DNA from: Carex sylvatica
Taxonomy: Eukaryota > Streptophyta > Magnoliopsida > Poales > Cyperaceae
Assembly (NCBI GenBank): GCA_964058845.1
Contig: CAXKVR010000339.1
Span: 17,212 to 81,211, forward strand
Reading direction: 5' to 3'
Length of the DNA: 64,000 nt
Shown: positions 22,724 to 35,824 of the stretch, one piece after another
Position numbering within the stretch: the first letter of the stretch is position 1
How the letters are laid out: each line of letters opens with the position of its first letter
Position numbers and translations under genes: made by a program
The notes under the pieces: model-generated
The model's database searches: none
What the model was told of the DNA's origin: nothing
The model's input: the letters and a program-made list of their open reading frames with translations, nothing else

Positions 22724-23707
22724 GCAAAAATTTACATCCTAGACGGTATTCGTATCTTCCAAATATATATATATTTTTTTTAATCTCAATGCATGAGCAA
22801 ACTCCTTCCTGAAGAAAGACATAAAGAGAATTATAAGTGAATGATTTATTGGAATTGAGATTCCAAGTGATCATGTCTTGAGTAAAGTTCAATAGAGAAT
22901 TTTGCTATTGCTCAGCTTCAAGGATTAGATTTGACTTTGTGTTAAGATACTGATTGTCTTGAAAGAGAGCTTCTTGTAGAATCGTGTTTTGGTAGAGGGA
23001 GAAAGAGTAGAGACTAGAATGTGAATATTTTAAAATATCATGACTCCAATTGTGATGTCAAAACAAAATTACATAGTTATTTATCATGATAAAAGATAAC
23101 ATTTGGAAAGAAATTTGTTAGAATTGAACTCAATCCTTGCATAAATGTTGTTGCAAAACACTTCCATCAGTGAGTGAAGTATCAGTAGACAATGATGTTT
23201 GCTTTCATAGATAAAACAGTTGGTTGGAAACACAATAACTTAGCTTGTAAAGAAAGATTTACGGTCCACTTGTACAAAAAGCATGTGATGCATGATATTC
23301 GTCACATAATGGGCGTGATATACATGCCGAGGAGTCGAGGACATGAACCTAACCGAGCCTATCTTGCTATTTTAATTTTTAGAGGTGAGGATTTGCTTTC
23401 AGTTTTTAATTTTGAAAGTTCTTTTACTGGAACACGCTTTTGTTGTCTCTATTATTTACCACGGGCCATTTATCTATCTAAAATAAACGCACTAATTTAT
23501 TTGCAAAAAGGAAGTAAGAATCAATTGGGCCTTCAAAGTGACCTTCAACCAGGCCAGGATTATATAAAGCCCATTAATTCTAAACGGGTTTGGTCTGAGA
23601 GCCCGCTTCAGTCTAAGAACCCGGAAATCTGCGAGGCATTTTATTCTCTCCCCTTATCAGCTCAGGCGCGAACTGTGCACCAAAAAGAGGCACGAGCTGT
23701 ACTTGCA
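22724..23707. other. Upstream region of the DnaJ-type gene
   Basis: An open stretch at 23192-23803 has no recognisable domain. Only its last in-frame ATG (23708) is used in the gene model, so it is read as 5' flank and leader. No TATA box could be assigned with confidence. Confidence 0.4.
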
Positions 23708-25504
23708 ATGGAGCTAGCTTCTTTCGTTTCTTCTCACGGTAATCTTATCGTTTCTTGCAATTATTTTCTAATGCCACAAGTTCATGAGTTGGACGGAATT
23801 TAGAAATGCTTAGTTACTGGTCTATTGGAATTTGTAACTCATGGTGTATGCCCTCATTTTCACAATATTTTACTTTTTGTTAAATATTTAACAAGTGAAA
23901 ATTTGGAAATAGTAGTTCGTTCGGCAAAGTAGTAGGATAAAGGAAAAGTGAGAAAATGTGAAATTTGGAATAGAGAAGGGACCTAATTGTAAAAAAGTTC
24001 AAACTCAGTTCCACTTTCCCAATTCCACTCAATTCTTTTCTCTTGTTCAGCTGGAATAGATGATCTATTCCAAATTTCCAATCAATTCCTCTATTCCTTC
24101 CCAACCGAGAGGCCCAAAATCAAGGGATTAGCTTCTACCTTTTAATCATCCTTTTTATTTTAACTTAAATCAATTAAAAAAATTTAAATTCCTCTACTGT
24201 TATACTGATCCAAATTATCCCTGACGAGTTATTGTTTCAGTGTCCAATCTCAGGTCTCGAATGCCAAATCATCTATCATCTATACACCATTGTAGCTCAC
24301 AATCGTGTAGCGTCAGAAAGAAGAAAAGTTATGTGCAATTTGCTTTGCCTGAAACTGCAGCTTCAATCCTGGTTGCTTCAGTAGCTGTAGGTGCAGCAGC
24401 AACCCTTCTTGCAAAGAGACTGAAACCTTCAGAAACTTCCACTGTACATGTTTCATCTATCTACTCAAATAATTGTTACCCTTTTTACAGCAGCTTCTTC
24501 ACTTACAATAGAAGTGCTATATAATGTCAGATGAGATCAGAACCTTAATACAATGCAAACTGATCCGCCGAAGAAGAAAAAAATAAAGATAACTAAGAAG
24601 ATCAATTTTGAACCTTGGCTGGTACAATATCGATATACAGTACAGTGATTCTTATGACATCTCTATATCAAGTTTTGTATAAATTCGACCTTTTGTTTTG
24701 AAATAGACAGAGGCCTTTAAGGATTGTGAAGAATGCAGCGGTTCAGGCCTCTGCTCAGAGTGTAATGGAGAAGGATATGTCTTCAAGAAAATTTCAGAGG
24801 AGAGCGCACGAAAGGCCCGAATAGCTTCAAAGACTGCAGCCACTCGTTATACAGCTGGGTAAGCTTATCATTTATGTCCTCCCATATATACTATATTATT
24901 TTGTTATCTTTTCTTTTATAGCATGAGATTTCAGTTTGTCTTCTTTATTTTCACTCTTCAGGGTGAATTGGAGATAGATAAGGAAATTGGAGACTAAATC
25001 GGTTGTCAAATGAGGGGTAGTTGGTCTAGTCAGGGTCAATTGAGGAAAAATGCACAGAAATTAGGCTTAATTTGTGACCACTTGCAAAATCCTGTTGCAA
25101 AAAAATGGTTCCATTTTTAATTTCAAGAAAAAAAACTAATTTAGCCGGGTCATGTGCCTAAATATAAGTTTGATCTGTACTCGTTAGTAAAATTGAAAAC
25201 TTGTTGACTTGTCAACACTTACAATTCCTACTTGACCTGATAGTTGTGGTCTCAGCACATGACTTGTAAGTTGCTAACTCTGGTACATTTCTGAGTTTGT
25301 GGCCATAGACATCTTTTGTTGAGCAACTAAAATGAAATTTAAAGAAACATTATATAGTAATTTAGTTGAATTACTAGACAAATTTTAATGGAAAAAAAAA
25401 CCTCCTATATATTCAGGCTCCCAACAAAGTGGACTTACTGCTCTAAGTGTTCTTCAGCTCGGTCTTGCAGAACATGTGGCGGCTCTGGTCAAGTAAAATT
25501 GTAA
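23708..25504 (+). CDS. Plastid DnaJ-type zinc-finger protein, 4 exons
   Basis: Exons 23708-23738, 24241-24443, 24707-24858 and 25417-25504 give 474 nt (157 residues), all with GT-AG introns in phase. The N-terminus is Ser-rich and basic with almost no acidic residues, like a chloroplast transit peptide. A membrane-like segment follows at about residues 49-68 (TAASILVASVAVGAAATLLA). The C-terminal half has cysteine pairs of the DnaJ/BSD2 zinc-finger type: CEECSGSGLCSECNGEG (85-101), then CSKC (137-140) and CRTCGGSG (146-153). Similar small plant proteins are annotated only as DnaJ zinc-finger-like (Arabidopsis At1g22630, from memory), so a role in protein folding or assembly at a plastid membrane is inference. 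The short first exon was chosen because MELASFVSSH joins in frame and completes the transit peptide. A start at 24261 would also be open and would give a 140-residue product. Confidence 0.8.
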
Positions 25505-28500
25505 AGTGTCATCTTATAATTTCAACACATTTTCATGCGCTACCCTGCAAAACCTGAAAACATCACTTGTACCCTAAAAAATGGAAAAAAGAAAAGAAAA
25601 AGAATTATATGAATTCTGGACCATTTGGATCCTTCTCTTGCCTCATTTGATGCCAAAATTAGGCCTCTGCCGCAACCATTTTATGGTGTACCTAAATGAT
25701 GGAGAAAGGGGATTTTTGGTATTTTAGAAGAAATCAGGAGAGGCTGAGTATAGGTGATACAGTTTACCATGGCATATTTTTGGGTGTAGGTGGGATAATG
25801 CTTGAAGCTTACCTGTTATATTTTGTATATGTGTAATTTTATTTCTGAATGAATCATTTTTCTGTCTTCTTTTGTGTAAATGCTTTGAAAGATATAAAAT
25901 TGTCCTAAATATTTTACCTCTGTTATGCTAATGCTATCAAGTGATAATTGGTCTGGAACATCAGAGATCTTTTACTTGGTAAATGGTTTTAGAGGTGGTA
26001 ATTGGATATGACGGGTTGGGTTTGGATCAGTTTGATTTCAGATGATTGTCAGTTCTTGGATCATCGACGGGTTGGGTTTGGATCAGTTTGATTTCATATG
26101 ATTGTCAGTTCTTGGATCGTCACCGGTTGGGTTGGTTCAGATTGGGTTGGGTTTCAATTTGTCTTGCTTGGGTTCATTCTTTAGTCTTGGGTCAGTGGAG
26201 TCGGATCCCAGATCGTCTTACTTCGGATTATTTTCAAGTTTCAGGTCAGACTAGTAGAGGCAAAGTTATGTTAAGATCAGATTGGTTTGAGTCAGATCAT
26301 TTTAGGTCATTGCCACGGGTTCTAGTAAGCTTAAGTTCGGGTTGTTTCAAGTTCGAGTCATTTTTTGGGATTGCGTTCATGTTTTGGGTCGGATTGGGTG
26401 AGTTCTTTGTTTCAGGTTAGGTTTTGCTACCTCTAGGTTTGATGCAGGAATTACCAATTTACCATAGTGAATAAACTTATCCATTTGTTGGTAAATGTGT
26501 TTGGTGTTTTAACAGCCTGACTGGATCGTAGGTCCATTTGAGCCTTTTTCTGGTATGTTACATTGATGTATTGATGTTTCCAACATATAGTACATTTATT
26601 TTACAGAGACTTGAATCTGTTGTATGCTTTCCAGGCAGAATATAAATTTTGTAATTATGGGGCAGTTGTTAGATATTTCGGTTGTGGAGGAATTTTATGT
26701 ATACCCCTAAAAAAATCACGAAATTATGTATTTACCTCACAAATTTCATAATATCATATTTACCCTTCTAAATTTTAAAAACTCACAATTTTACCCAATT
26801 TATTGACTTCTCTATTAAAACTCATTTTAAATTTATAAAATATACATTTTACCCTTTATTAAAAAAATAAAAATATGTGATATGTATAAGAAAATATTCC
26901 AATTAATCTTCATTTCTTTACTTGTGATGCATACACTGTCATATTTTGACATATGTTTGTTTGTGCGTCACAAGAAGATGAACCATTTGCTCTCAAATCC
27001 AACCAATTAAAAAACTAAATATTTCTCTTAACAAACTACAAATTTTTATTTTATTTAATTAAAGGGTAAAATGATAATATAAATTTTTTTTTTTTTTAGT
27101 GAAATATAAATTAAATTGAGTTCTAATATAAAGTCAATAAAGTAGGTGAATTGTGAGTTTTTGAAATTTAGAAGGATATATATCATGATATTATTAATTT
27201 TGATAATTACTGGCTTAAAAAGCTGATCATAGCCTCTGTACTGTTAAAAGTCTCACGGTGGTCTATATTTTATAGCCGGCAAGTGATACCTGAGTCTAGT
27301 GATTTTTCTGATACCCGGCAAGTAAGGTGCTGGTGTAAGTTAGATGTTTAATTTTTAATTTTTTCTTTCTCTTTCGGTTTTTGTCTGTTGCTTGTTGTGT
27401 TTTGAGCAAGTAGACCTATTTGTAAGAATGTTATTATGCAATATAATTAACCCTTGGTAGCATCTACCAAGTTTTTCAAAAAGAAAATAGTCTAGTGATT
27501 AAAAAAATGCATAGACAGGCTGCTCTCGTGCGCCATAGAAAATCCATTTTCATATTTATTTGATTGAAAGCAATTTAACTGGCAATGTCCAGAGCTTTTA
27601 TTTCATTTACATGGAACCGTGCTACTGCTACTACATATACGTCGGTGCTTTTATACAAACTAAAGAGTTGGGTTTTTACGTACATGTGTGCATGGTATCT
27701 GGCGGCTGGTGCATGCATGATCTGTCACATGCCATGCTGTGTCTCAATTAAATTGATTGTCTAATTCTCTTGGAACAGAACAATCAGTTTTGTTATTGTG
27801 ATCTGTCAGTCCTTTTAGAACAATTAATATATTTGGTATCAGTTCTCTAGTGTATATATATATATATATAACGTTTATTTGAAATTGAAATAGTCACCTG
27901 ATTTAGATTTCGACCTTCAGGTGCCTTTCAAAATATACTGCAAAAAAAAAAAAAAAATCCGAATTTTACATGCTAATAATAAATATTATATTTGTGAGCA
28001 TGAAATCAGAACTACAGTAAAAAAAAAAAAAAAAAACTTTCTAACCTGAAGTTGAAAATTGCAGAGTTATATTGAGTTGTCTCCATTCTAGAGCTGGATC
28101 ACTGTGATTGGTGCCCACTAGAAAGTAGAGACTGTACCACCTCACATGCATGCAACCAAAAAGAAAAGCAATTCCTGCATGTTGTACATTCTCTCCTCCA
28201 ATCACCAAATGAAGAGATTTTAAAGAATGCACCTCATTGGCAAAATTCCAGTAACGGTACTCATGATTTTTTTGGAACAGCAAAACTTGTGGCAACAGGC
28301 AAATGTTAAAGTTGCAGCCTTAAGTTACTTCTGGAGAGATCTGATATTCAAAGTTATTACTGATCAGGGAAAACTTGGGGTTAATTCAGATATTTACTTT
28401 ATCTTGCCATTCATTCTTTTCTTACATTTCTAGATGAGTATACATGTGATGTACTTGAAAAAAACCATCTCTTAACAGTGAGTTCTATAAACTATGGAAA

Positions 28501-28551
28501 GCTCTATCCTCCATATGGTATCAGATGCCTCTCTATACAGGAGTGCAGGGA
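25505..28551. other. Gene-free region with MITE and tandem repeat
   Basis: No gene is supported. It contains a 56-bp tandem duplication (26010-26065 and 26066-26121, repeated GGTTGGGTTTGGATC) followed by 300 bp of loosely repetitive GGGTT/CAGATT sequence. It also has a foldback MITE at 26689-27190, an (AT)n run at about 27852-27870 and two poly-A runs (27943-27957, 28019-28036). Confidence 0.5.
26689..27190. mobile_element. Foldback MITE, about 500 bp
   Basis: The left arm (TTTACCCTTCTAAATTTTAA, CTCACAATTTTACCC) is the inverse of the right arm (GTGAATTGTGAGTTTTTGAA, ATTTAGAAGGATA). A single-ended relative sits at about 49695-49790 (TTTAGAAGGATAAATATG). The ends are approximate and no duplication was identified. 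Confidence 0.55.
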
Positions 28552-28690
28552 CAAAATTAGAAAAAAATGATTGGAGAGGAAGGGTTAAATGTAAAATGCA
28601 TAATGTGTGGTCATGAAATTTGAATTCAAGTCTAAACAACCACAAAGTGGAACTCTAACCACTAAGCTACAAGCACACATTTAACATATT
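28552..28690 (-). mobile_element. tRNA-derived SINE copy
   Basis: On the minus strand it reads GTGCTTGTAGCTTAGTGGTT, an A-box-like RNA polymerase III promoter. A B-box-like TTGAATTCAAAT follows about 50 nt later. Two related copies lie at 29168-29285 and 48168-48270. The boundaries are approximate. Confidence 0.55.
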
Positions 28691-29167
28691 ATAAAAATAG
28701 TGAAGTATATAAAAATTTAAAACAAGAAAATTAAATAAAATTAAAAAGAAGAATATAACCAATTATTTACTTCACATTTAACATTTAACATTAAAAACAA
28801 GCACACATTTAACATTTTATAAAAGTAGTGAAGTATATAACCAATTATTAACTTCGACTTCAAAAGAAAAATAACAATAACTAGAGGTCACAAGTATAGA
28901 TAATTCAAAAACAAAAAATTAAAAAGAAGAAAGAAAAAATAATTAAAGAGGTAATAATTTCTAAGTTAAAATGGAAGTTGTTTAAAAAAAAAAATCTTGA
29001 CATGTTAGCAAATGCCCTTTTTTTTGGTAATTAATATATGTATGTACGAACAAAGACGGGTCTACAACTTTGGCAAGAGGTGCCTAGCTACTCCTATGAT
29101 TTAGATTTTTTTAATTATATATATTGAAAATCAATTGATTTTTTTTTAAAAAATTATATCATTCCCT

Positions 29168-29285
29168 CATAAAATACTAAATGTATTCTTGTAGTTTAGT
29201 GGTTGGAATTTCACTTTGTAGTTGTGAAAAATTGAGTTCAAATGTCACAGCCGCACATTACGCATTCTACTTTTCAACCTCCCAA
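29168..29285 (+). mobile_element. tRNA-derived SINE copy
   Basis: CTTGTAGTTTAGTGGTTGGA (A-box-like) followed by TTGAGTTCAAATGTC (B-box-like). It aligns with the copy at 28552-28690 over its length, including the downstream CACATTA[T/C]GCATT. Confidence 0.55.
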
Positions 29286-30563
29286 TCAAAATTTTCTAGT
29301 TCCGCTAGCTCATGTATACGAAAAAAAAATATATACATATATAGAACAACAATTAATTGTGTCATCATAATTAGTTCTTCTTATCAGCTATCAATTAACT
29401 TTGTGTAAACAAAGTACACGAGCTTGAATGCAGAGATGCAAAGGCTTTATTAGTGACTGACAAGTGACAAGGATGAATGCATGAGAGGTGCAGTGCAGCG
29501 ACGTGATATTCGCCCTTCTGATATTGATTCCCTTTTTCTTTACTTCTTTGCTCTTTTAACTGTTTTGATGAAAATCAATCAGCTTATCTCTTGAATAATG
29601 AGAAGTACGTAGTGTTGAGATTTGAGAAACAACAACCAGTAGGTAGATGCCTGTCTGTGGAAACTGTTGAAACTGAGAACTTTAAGGTACACTTGGCAGC
29701 GAAACTACAGTATATTGTTGAAAGATATGCTTTCTTGTGATGATCACATCAATGTTAGAGTCATGCTACGTTACGACACTATATTGGCCCATAGTAAAAC
29801 TGTAAAATCAATCTAGAAATGTATTTTCGTATGGAGATATATCATATGTCCAACGGTTTATATATATTAACTGTTTGAATTTTAAAAATGAAAATATCGA
29901 TTCGTATTACAGATGCCAATGCCAATATGCATTATGCATAGTTCAGTAGCCTCGCTCTAACATTAATTTAGGTGAGGCTGTGCATAATACCATAGTCTCG
30001 CTCTAAATATTAATGTATACGAAATTTATTAAAAAACTAATGAAAGCATAATAATAATTAATCACCCAAATATAGTGCAGCTGATACATATATATAATTA
30101 AACAAGAGGATTTTATTTGCTTGAAGCCAAATTAAATGGTATAATTACACACGCAACACACTGAGAAAAGGTTCGTATTGTTTCTAGCATCCTCATAGGC
30201 GAATTCAGTGTCAATGAATGAGAGTTAATTGACTTCATTTATTTTTAAAATTCATATACTTATACATAATTTTATATAGAACTTAAGAGTAAAATGCTAT
30301 GTCAAATTTTACTGTAAAATTGACCCCATACAAAGTATAAAATTTTTATATGTTTCACTTCTCAACGCGTTTTTGATCCTCATAGTTTGAAACTCTGACT
30401 CCACTTCCGTCTCTAGTGATCGATCATTGAACAAATTTATTTTAGAAGCAAGATCGACTGGCCAGACTTCATATGCATCACCATGCACATATTCTGTTAT
30501 ATAGGTTGATTATAATTTTTAAATCGAAGATTTTTAGGAGAGGCTAATAATGATGCAGTGCCA

Positions 30564-30602
<39 letters not shown>

Positions 30603-32230
30603 ATCTACACATTGGTGCTTGAATGCTGGTCATTATTTCAACATTACCTGGAGAAAACCAATAAGCAAAAGACGGCGGGTCATCTTATCAATGACACATT
30701 GCTAGAGATTGAGAGGTACTGATTAGGCTACAGCTAGATTGTGAACAATACAATTAGTAAGGAATTAGGTATAACAATAAGTTACTCCATGTATAGACAT
30801 ATTCACTAGCGAGGGAGAACTTTTTGTTACTCAAAAACTTTTGTAATTATTTTTCTTATCAATATATTTGTTGTCGGCAATTGCCGTCAACCATAGAAAA
30901 AAACATTACCTGGAGAAAAGAACAAAGGGATTGAATAATAAGATAGTGCTGTATGGATTGAATAATAACTAGTCATTGGTCACTTCTTTTGTACCATTCT
31001 ACAGTTATACCGTGCATGGTTGATGTTACAGATGTTATCTAGTCATGGTAGTTTCTCGCGCTTGTACAGTTGTCATGCTCCGTCTCCATCGATCAGTATG
31101 TATTGTATATGTAAGAAAACATGCACATTATAATTTCTATACGGCATATATATATACACATAACACATATGTGATTTATGTCATCTGAACATTCCAACAT
31201 ATGTGTTTATATCATCTAAACATTCCAAAAACACGAACCCAAATGCACATAAAGTTGTCAGTTCAAAGAAAAATGGCATTCAGATTGACATGAAACTGTA
31301 TAAACAATTAATGCATGAAGTTCAAATAGAGTTGCATAATTTACAAATAAATTGGTACTTAATTATATTAGCTTGACACTTCCTTAGATCATGGATGATT
31401 GACACTTTTCATGTCAGAAAAGAATCTTAATTAATTTGAAAGTTGAGTTTTATTATAGTGTTTTTTTTTAAATATAGAAGCTAAGGACTTAATTAATACA
31501 ATATTAACTATTGTGGATATATTTGCCCTTTATGAAATCAATGTTTTGGATTTCTATATATGAAAAATCAACGGCTACAATGTTCGAGAATAAATTGAAT
31601 ATTATAAGAAAATTTAAAAGAAAAACATCATGGTAGAATTCATATATACACATGAAGTAGAATCTCATATAATGCTCTTCACATATAAATAAATGTGCCT
31701 AGAGCTAGATATGGGTTGATGAGTTGATGGTAAGAATGTATAATATACAACCTTCCTAGGAGATGCACACAAATAGAGCTACTGTTTGACATATGATCAT
31801 GAGTAGGTAAAAATATATATATGCATATCTTTCACAGAGATTATTGTATGGTGGCACTGATATGTCACAGAAAGAGCAAAAAATATGTACTGTGAAAAGA
31901 GTTGGTCCCCTTGGCAATAATAACTGCAATTTGTACCTCCTGTTAACTTAGGTCCACTTGCAACTACTAGTGGCCAGGACAGGGTGACAAGGCCTCCCCT
32001 GCTGCTCCACTGCGTCATATTTCACCAAAAGAGAGAGCATGTTTTTTTCACTCAAAAGTGAGTAAAATATATATAAATTTTCTTCTATTCATTATAGCTA
32101 AAAGCCTAAATAACTAAAAAAAAAAAAGTTATTACTTATTACTTATTAGTAAGGTCCAGCATGTTAGTAAGAAATGCCAATAATTTAATAACTCTTTATG
32201 TATTCCTTTAGTTGATCATCAAGCTGACTG
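29286..32230. other. Gene-free AT-rich region
   Basis: No gene is supported. Contents: old inverted-repeat fragments at about 29750-29995 (related to the GAGTGAGGCTATG-type element near 1.3 kb), and a (TC)n microsatellite at 30567-30599. Confidence 0.45.
30567..30599. repeat. (TC)n microsatellite
   Basis: About 16 uninterrupted TC units. Confidence 0.95.
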
Positions 32231-32238
32231 TCACAAAC

Positions 32239-33039
32239 TAGGACTAGCAAAAAAGCTCGTGGCTCATGGCCCGCTTGGTATTCGCCCGTGACTCGATCGG
32301 TAACAGCTCGTTCGTTAGTGGATCGAGTTAAAATTAATTCACTCGCTACATACTCGAGCCAAAATTAACGAGTTTGAGTTTGGCCTAGCTCGGCACGAGC
32401 CAGCTCGAGCCAGCTCGGTCGTTAACGAGCTATTTAATATACATAGTTTAATAGTTTAATCGGATCCATTAACTTTAGATTGGGGATATTATGGTTTGTG
32501 GATGTTATAGCCAGTGTTATGGCAATTACACTTTGGACTGTGTTTAAGTTGATTGGTAATTTTGTATGAAATATGTGTGAATTAATTATAAGCAATTAAG
32601 TTAATTTGTATGAATTTGTTTGATTTGGTATGCATAAATTTATTCTGTGAATATGTTTGTATGAATTTAGGATTTTGATATATTTGTATGTATGAATTTA
32701 GCTGTAAACTTAATTTATAGTAGTTGATTTACTTAATTACAATTGAATTAAGAGTATTCCTCAGTAATTAGTCATATAAGTATTATTTTATTTTAGCTAT
32801 AATTGATAGGATGTGTTATGAAAATTTAAGATATAGCAGGAAAGAAAATATATAAATTTATAAATCTGCCAAGCTAGTAACGAGCGAGCTCGGCTCGCTC
32901 GGACAAGCCATGAGTCGGCCTTGAGCAATAGTTTTAGCTTGGAACCTAAAATCCAAACTCGCTCGCTCAGCTTGATATACCAACAAGCCGAGTACGAGTG
33001 TAGCCTAGCTCGCTCTTTAACAGCTCGTTGCCACCCCTA
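32239..33039. mobile_element. Non-autonomous hAT element, 801 bp
   Basis: The ends are TAGGACTAGCAAAAAAGCTCG-like on the left and, inverted, TAGGGGTGGCAACGAGCTG on the right. They are flanked by a perfect 8-bp duplication TCACAAAC (32231-32238 and 33040-33047). The subterminal regions are dense in GAGCTCG/CGAGC motifs in both orientations, and the centre is AT-rich and non-coding. It belongs to the same family as 41550-41979 and 47511-47925. Confidence 0.85.
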
Positions 33040-33047
33040 TCACAAAC

Positions 33048-35171
33048 TAATATACATGATTCTCAAGGGTACTTTTACAAAAGTTCAAGCTAACAAAAGA
33101 AAATGCATTCAGGTGCATATATAAAGTGAGATCACAAAAGTGCTAGCTATTGGTCTATTACCAAATAGCAAATATATATATTGTTGGAATTAATGTTTAT
33201 AGTGTCAAACATATCTTTCATTAATTCTAGTATGACAACCAAACCCTACTTGAATCAGGCTAGCTAATTCAAAATTCAAAAGAATTAAGGGTTTGGTGAG
33301 AAGATCTACTACGTAGTGTTTAGGTGGTCCCTTTGTACGTTGAATGCGCCTGCTATGGCATATCATAAATGTTTACTTTAACTTAACTGATCAGTTCATA
33401 ATTAAAGAAAAATGCGATTTACAAGACAGCTGAACTAGAACTCTGTCAAAACAGTAATCTCCAATTAAACCCCATTTGGCATACTCAGGTCTCTTATTTA
33501 TTGCTTTATTTACTCCATCCACATCTCATCAACTCCTGTAACTAGGCTCTTGCTGTACCTCAATACAATTTTGAGTTTCACAGGGGGATAATTAACATTT
33601 TATAATAAATGAAAATGGAGCAAATTTTCCTCTGTAAATTGACTATGATGCTTCTGTCAGATGCACTATACTTAACAAGAGAATAAGAGATGGTGGAAGG
33701 ATTTCCATCTGCTTGGTACTTATCCATTATCCATATCAACTTTTGAAGTAAGGTATTTATTTCCTCCTCAAAAGTCATTTTAATTTAGTTTTCCAATTTT
33801 CCTAACTGTTGATTTATTATCAGCTAACTGAGAAAATATCAATGTGTTAAAGAATTACATGTTTTATGGAACTGTGCATATTTACTAGATTTCTTAAAGG
33901 ACATCCAATCAAAACCAAACAATTAGTGTGGATCGATCGAATGAGTACGCGAGCATCTGATCATATCAGAATGCATATATTAGATGTACTATTTAAAGTT
34001 GTAAACATCAATTTTGAGTCAAATGAATGTATCCTTAGAAGATTAATTGGTTTGTAGATTATGATTCCGCTTGCTGCAAGGCCAACATTTTAGAAATTAC
34101 CGAGGACTTGCATTTTGTTTTGAAATGGAATATAATCAAAGAAACCTCTCTGATTAAGCTATATTTTTATGGTAATTAACTTATTCTACATGTTACAAGT
34201 TATGATCGATCATGTTTAATTTGGTTAGTATATTGTCTTAGACTCTTAATTAGTGATCAATTATATTATATATTATACCTTATTCTTATTTGATTGTGCA
34301 AGTGAGAGAATAATAAAATAATATAATTTATAGTATTTAGGGTTGTCAATGCTACAATCATGTAGGTATTATTTTCTTATTATCCACCATGTAAACGAAA
34401 AGTATACAATTCTTTCAGGTTGCAATGTATTATTTCATCAAACTTGAGAAAATGTAGTTGTGCTAGTAGAGTATCCAATTCTTTCAGGTTGGAATCTAAT
34501 TCAAACTTCACCACACCAGATATTTTTATTTATACCCATAAATTGAAACTTTTCACTCCTTCACACATAGAACCTATTGTTACTTATACACAAATAACAT
34601 AAGTTATACAGATTTCGACAAGTCAACTAGTATACCTTCGTAAGATGGCTCTGAAAATTTAGATCCATGCCCAATTAGTTTAACCAATGGGTATCGGATT
34701 GTACGAATTGAGATGGGTCGGGTCAAAATTTACACTCCCAATATAATTATGTGCAAAAATATATTTAACAATAATAATAATGACAACAATGATAATGGAG
34801 ATGGTGATGACAACTACGAGGACAACGACTACAAGAGCAATCTGACCATGATGGCGATGATGACGACGACGATTATGATGATGATGGCAATTACAATAAC
34901 AATAATATATATATATAATGATAATAGTGATTCATGATGAGATGATGATTTTGGATTGATATGGTTCAGCTCTATAGCATAATTTGAGCAATAAATATCA
35001 TATATGTTGGGGTGACATTATGCCCCATTAATTAGATTCTTTTATCCTCGCTTATCTATGATTAAGTTATTAATACTTGAAATATATAAGTGAGAAATTA
35101 AGAATCCTGATTCATGTTTATGCTCCAATCAAATTAATCTGATCTTTGGATTTTTATAGGACTAAGATACT
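33048..35171. other. Gene-free region with trinucleotide repeat tract
   Basis: No gene is supported. From 34766 to 34950 there is a degenerate trinucleotide/dinucleotide repeat (AAT, GAT, GAC, ACA, AT) that yields a spurious Asn/Asp/Met-rich reading frame. Confidence 0.5.
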
Positions 35172-35184
35172 TGTTATCAATGAA

Positions 35185-35420
35185 TTTTTTTTTTGATGGT
35201 CGGTATAAAACCGTGAACTATAATTTTCATTAAAAAAAAGTTAATTACAAAGTTCCTAGTTACTGTGATAACCCCATATACACAGAAAATTACGACCTAG
35301 AAATATAGTAAATTCAAAATTGAACTCCTCCCTATACTTGTCTCAGCCACTCAGTCGTCTCCAGCGTCGCCTCGGCTATGAGACCCTGCACCAATTTCCT
35401 CTCTCCAGAGAAGTGCCTCC
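35185..35420 (-). mobile_element. 5'-truncated non-LTR retroelement fragment
   Basis: A perfect 13-bp duplication TGTTATCAATGAA (35172-35184 and 35421-35433) surrounds 236 bp. On the minus strand the insert ends in a run of nine A residues, which abuts the duplication. The 5' part is open (HFSGERKLVQGLIAEATLE, then a stop) and may be the last codons of a LINE ORF, but I do not recognise a domain. Confidence 0.75.
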
Positions 35421-35698
35421 TGTTATCAATGAAATTAAAAGACATACTTTTTGAAGAATTAATCTAGGACTTAAAAATCCGGAAAGATACTTTGTTCTCA
35501 ACATTCTAATAAATTCATACTTAGGCCTAATTAGTATATGGAGTACTCCTGAGTCCCAATGTGCCTCCATCAAATACTCATAGTATACATATTCCATCTT
35601 CTTCAATTCTATCTAGTAAATAAACAGACAAAATTGAACACAAATGAAAATGCACTGCATATATGAGGGTACTAGACTGGAGCTACGTATTATTTTTC

Positions 35699-35824
35699 GG
35701 TAAAGATTTTTAACAGAGCACTTTTGACTTCATGCAGCACACAGACTATAGAATTAAAACAGTCCTGCATATGATCGTTCCTACGTTGCATGAAGACAAA
35801 ACAACTCTGTTAAAATCTTTACCC
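35699..35824. mobile_element. Small MITE, GGTAAAGATTTT ends
   Basis: A 126-bp inverted-repeat element: left GGTAAAGATTTTTAACAGAG, right end inverted GGTAAAGATTTTAACAGAG, both followed by a TTCATGCA block. Related elements lie at 39053-39172 (AGGTAACGATATTGACAGAG) and probably 59080-59195. Confidence 0.6.

Noticed and set aside
23192..23707. A 203-residue reading frame as a separate gene
   Set aside because: No recognisable domain. Only its downstream ATG at 23708 fits, as first exon of the DnaJ-type gene in a conserved-looking transit peptide.
26046..26420. 124-residue reading frame
   Set aside because: It arises from a 56-bp tandem duplication and GGGTT-rich low-complexity sequence, with no domain.
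34713..34937. Asn/Asp/Met-rich small protein
   Set aside because: It is a translated degenerate trinucleotide repeat with no other support.
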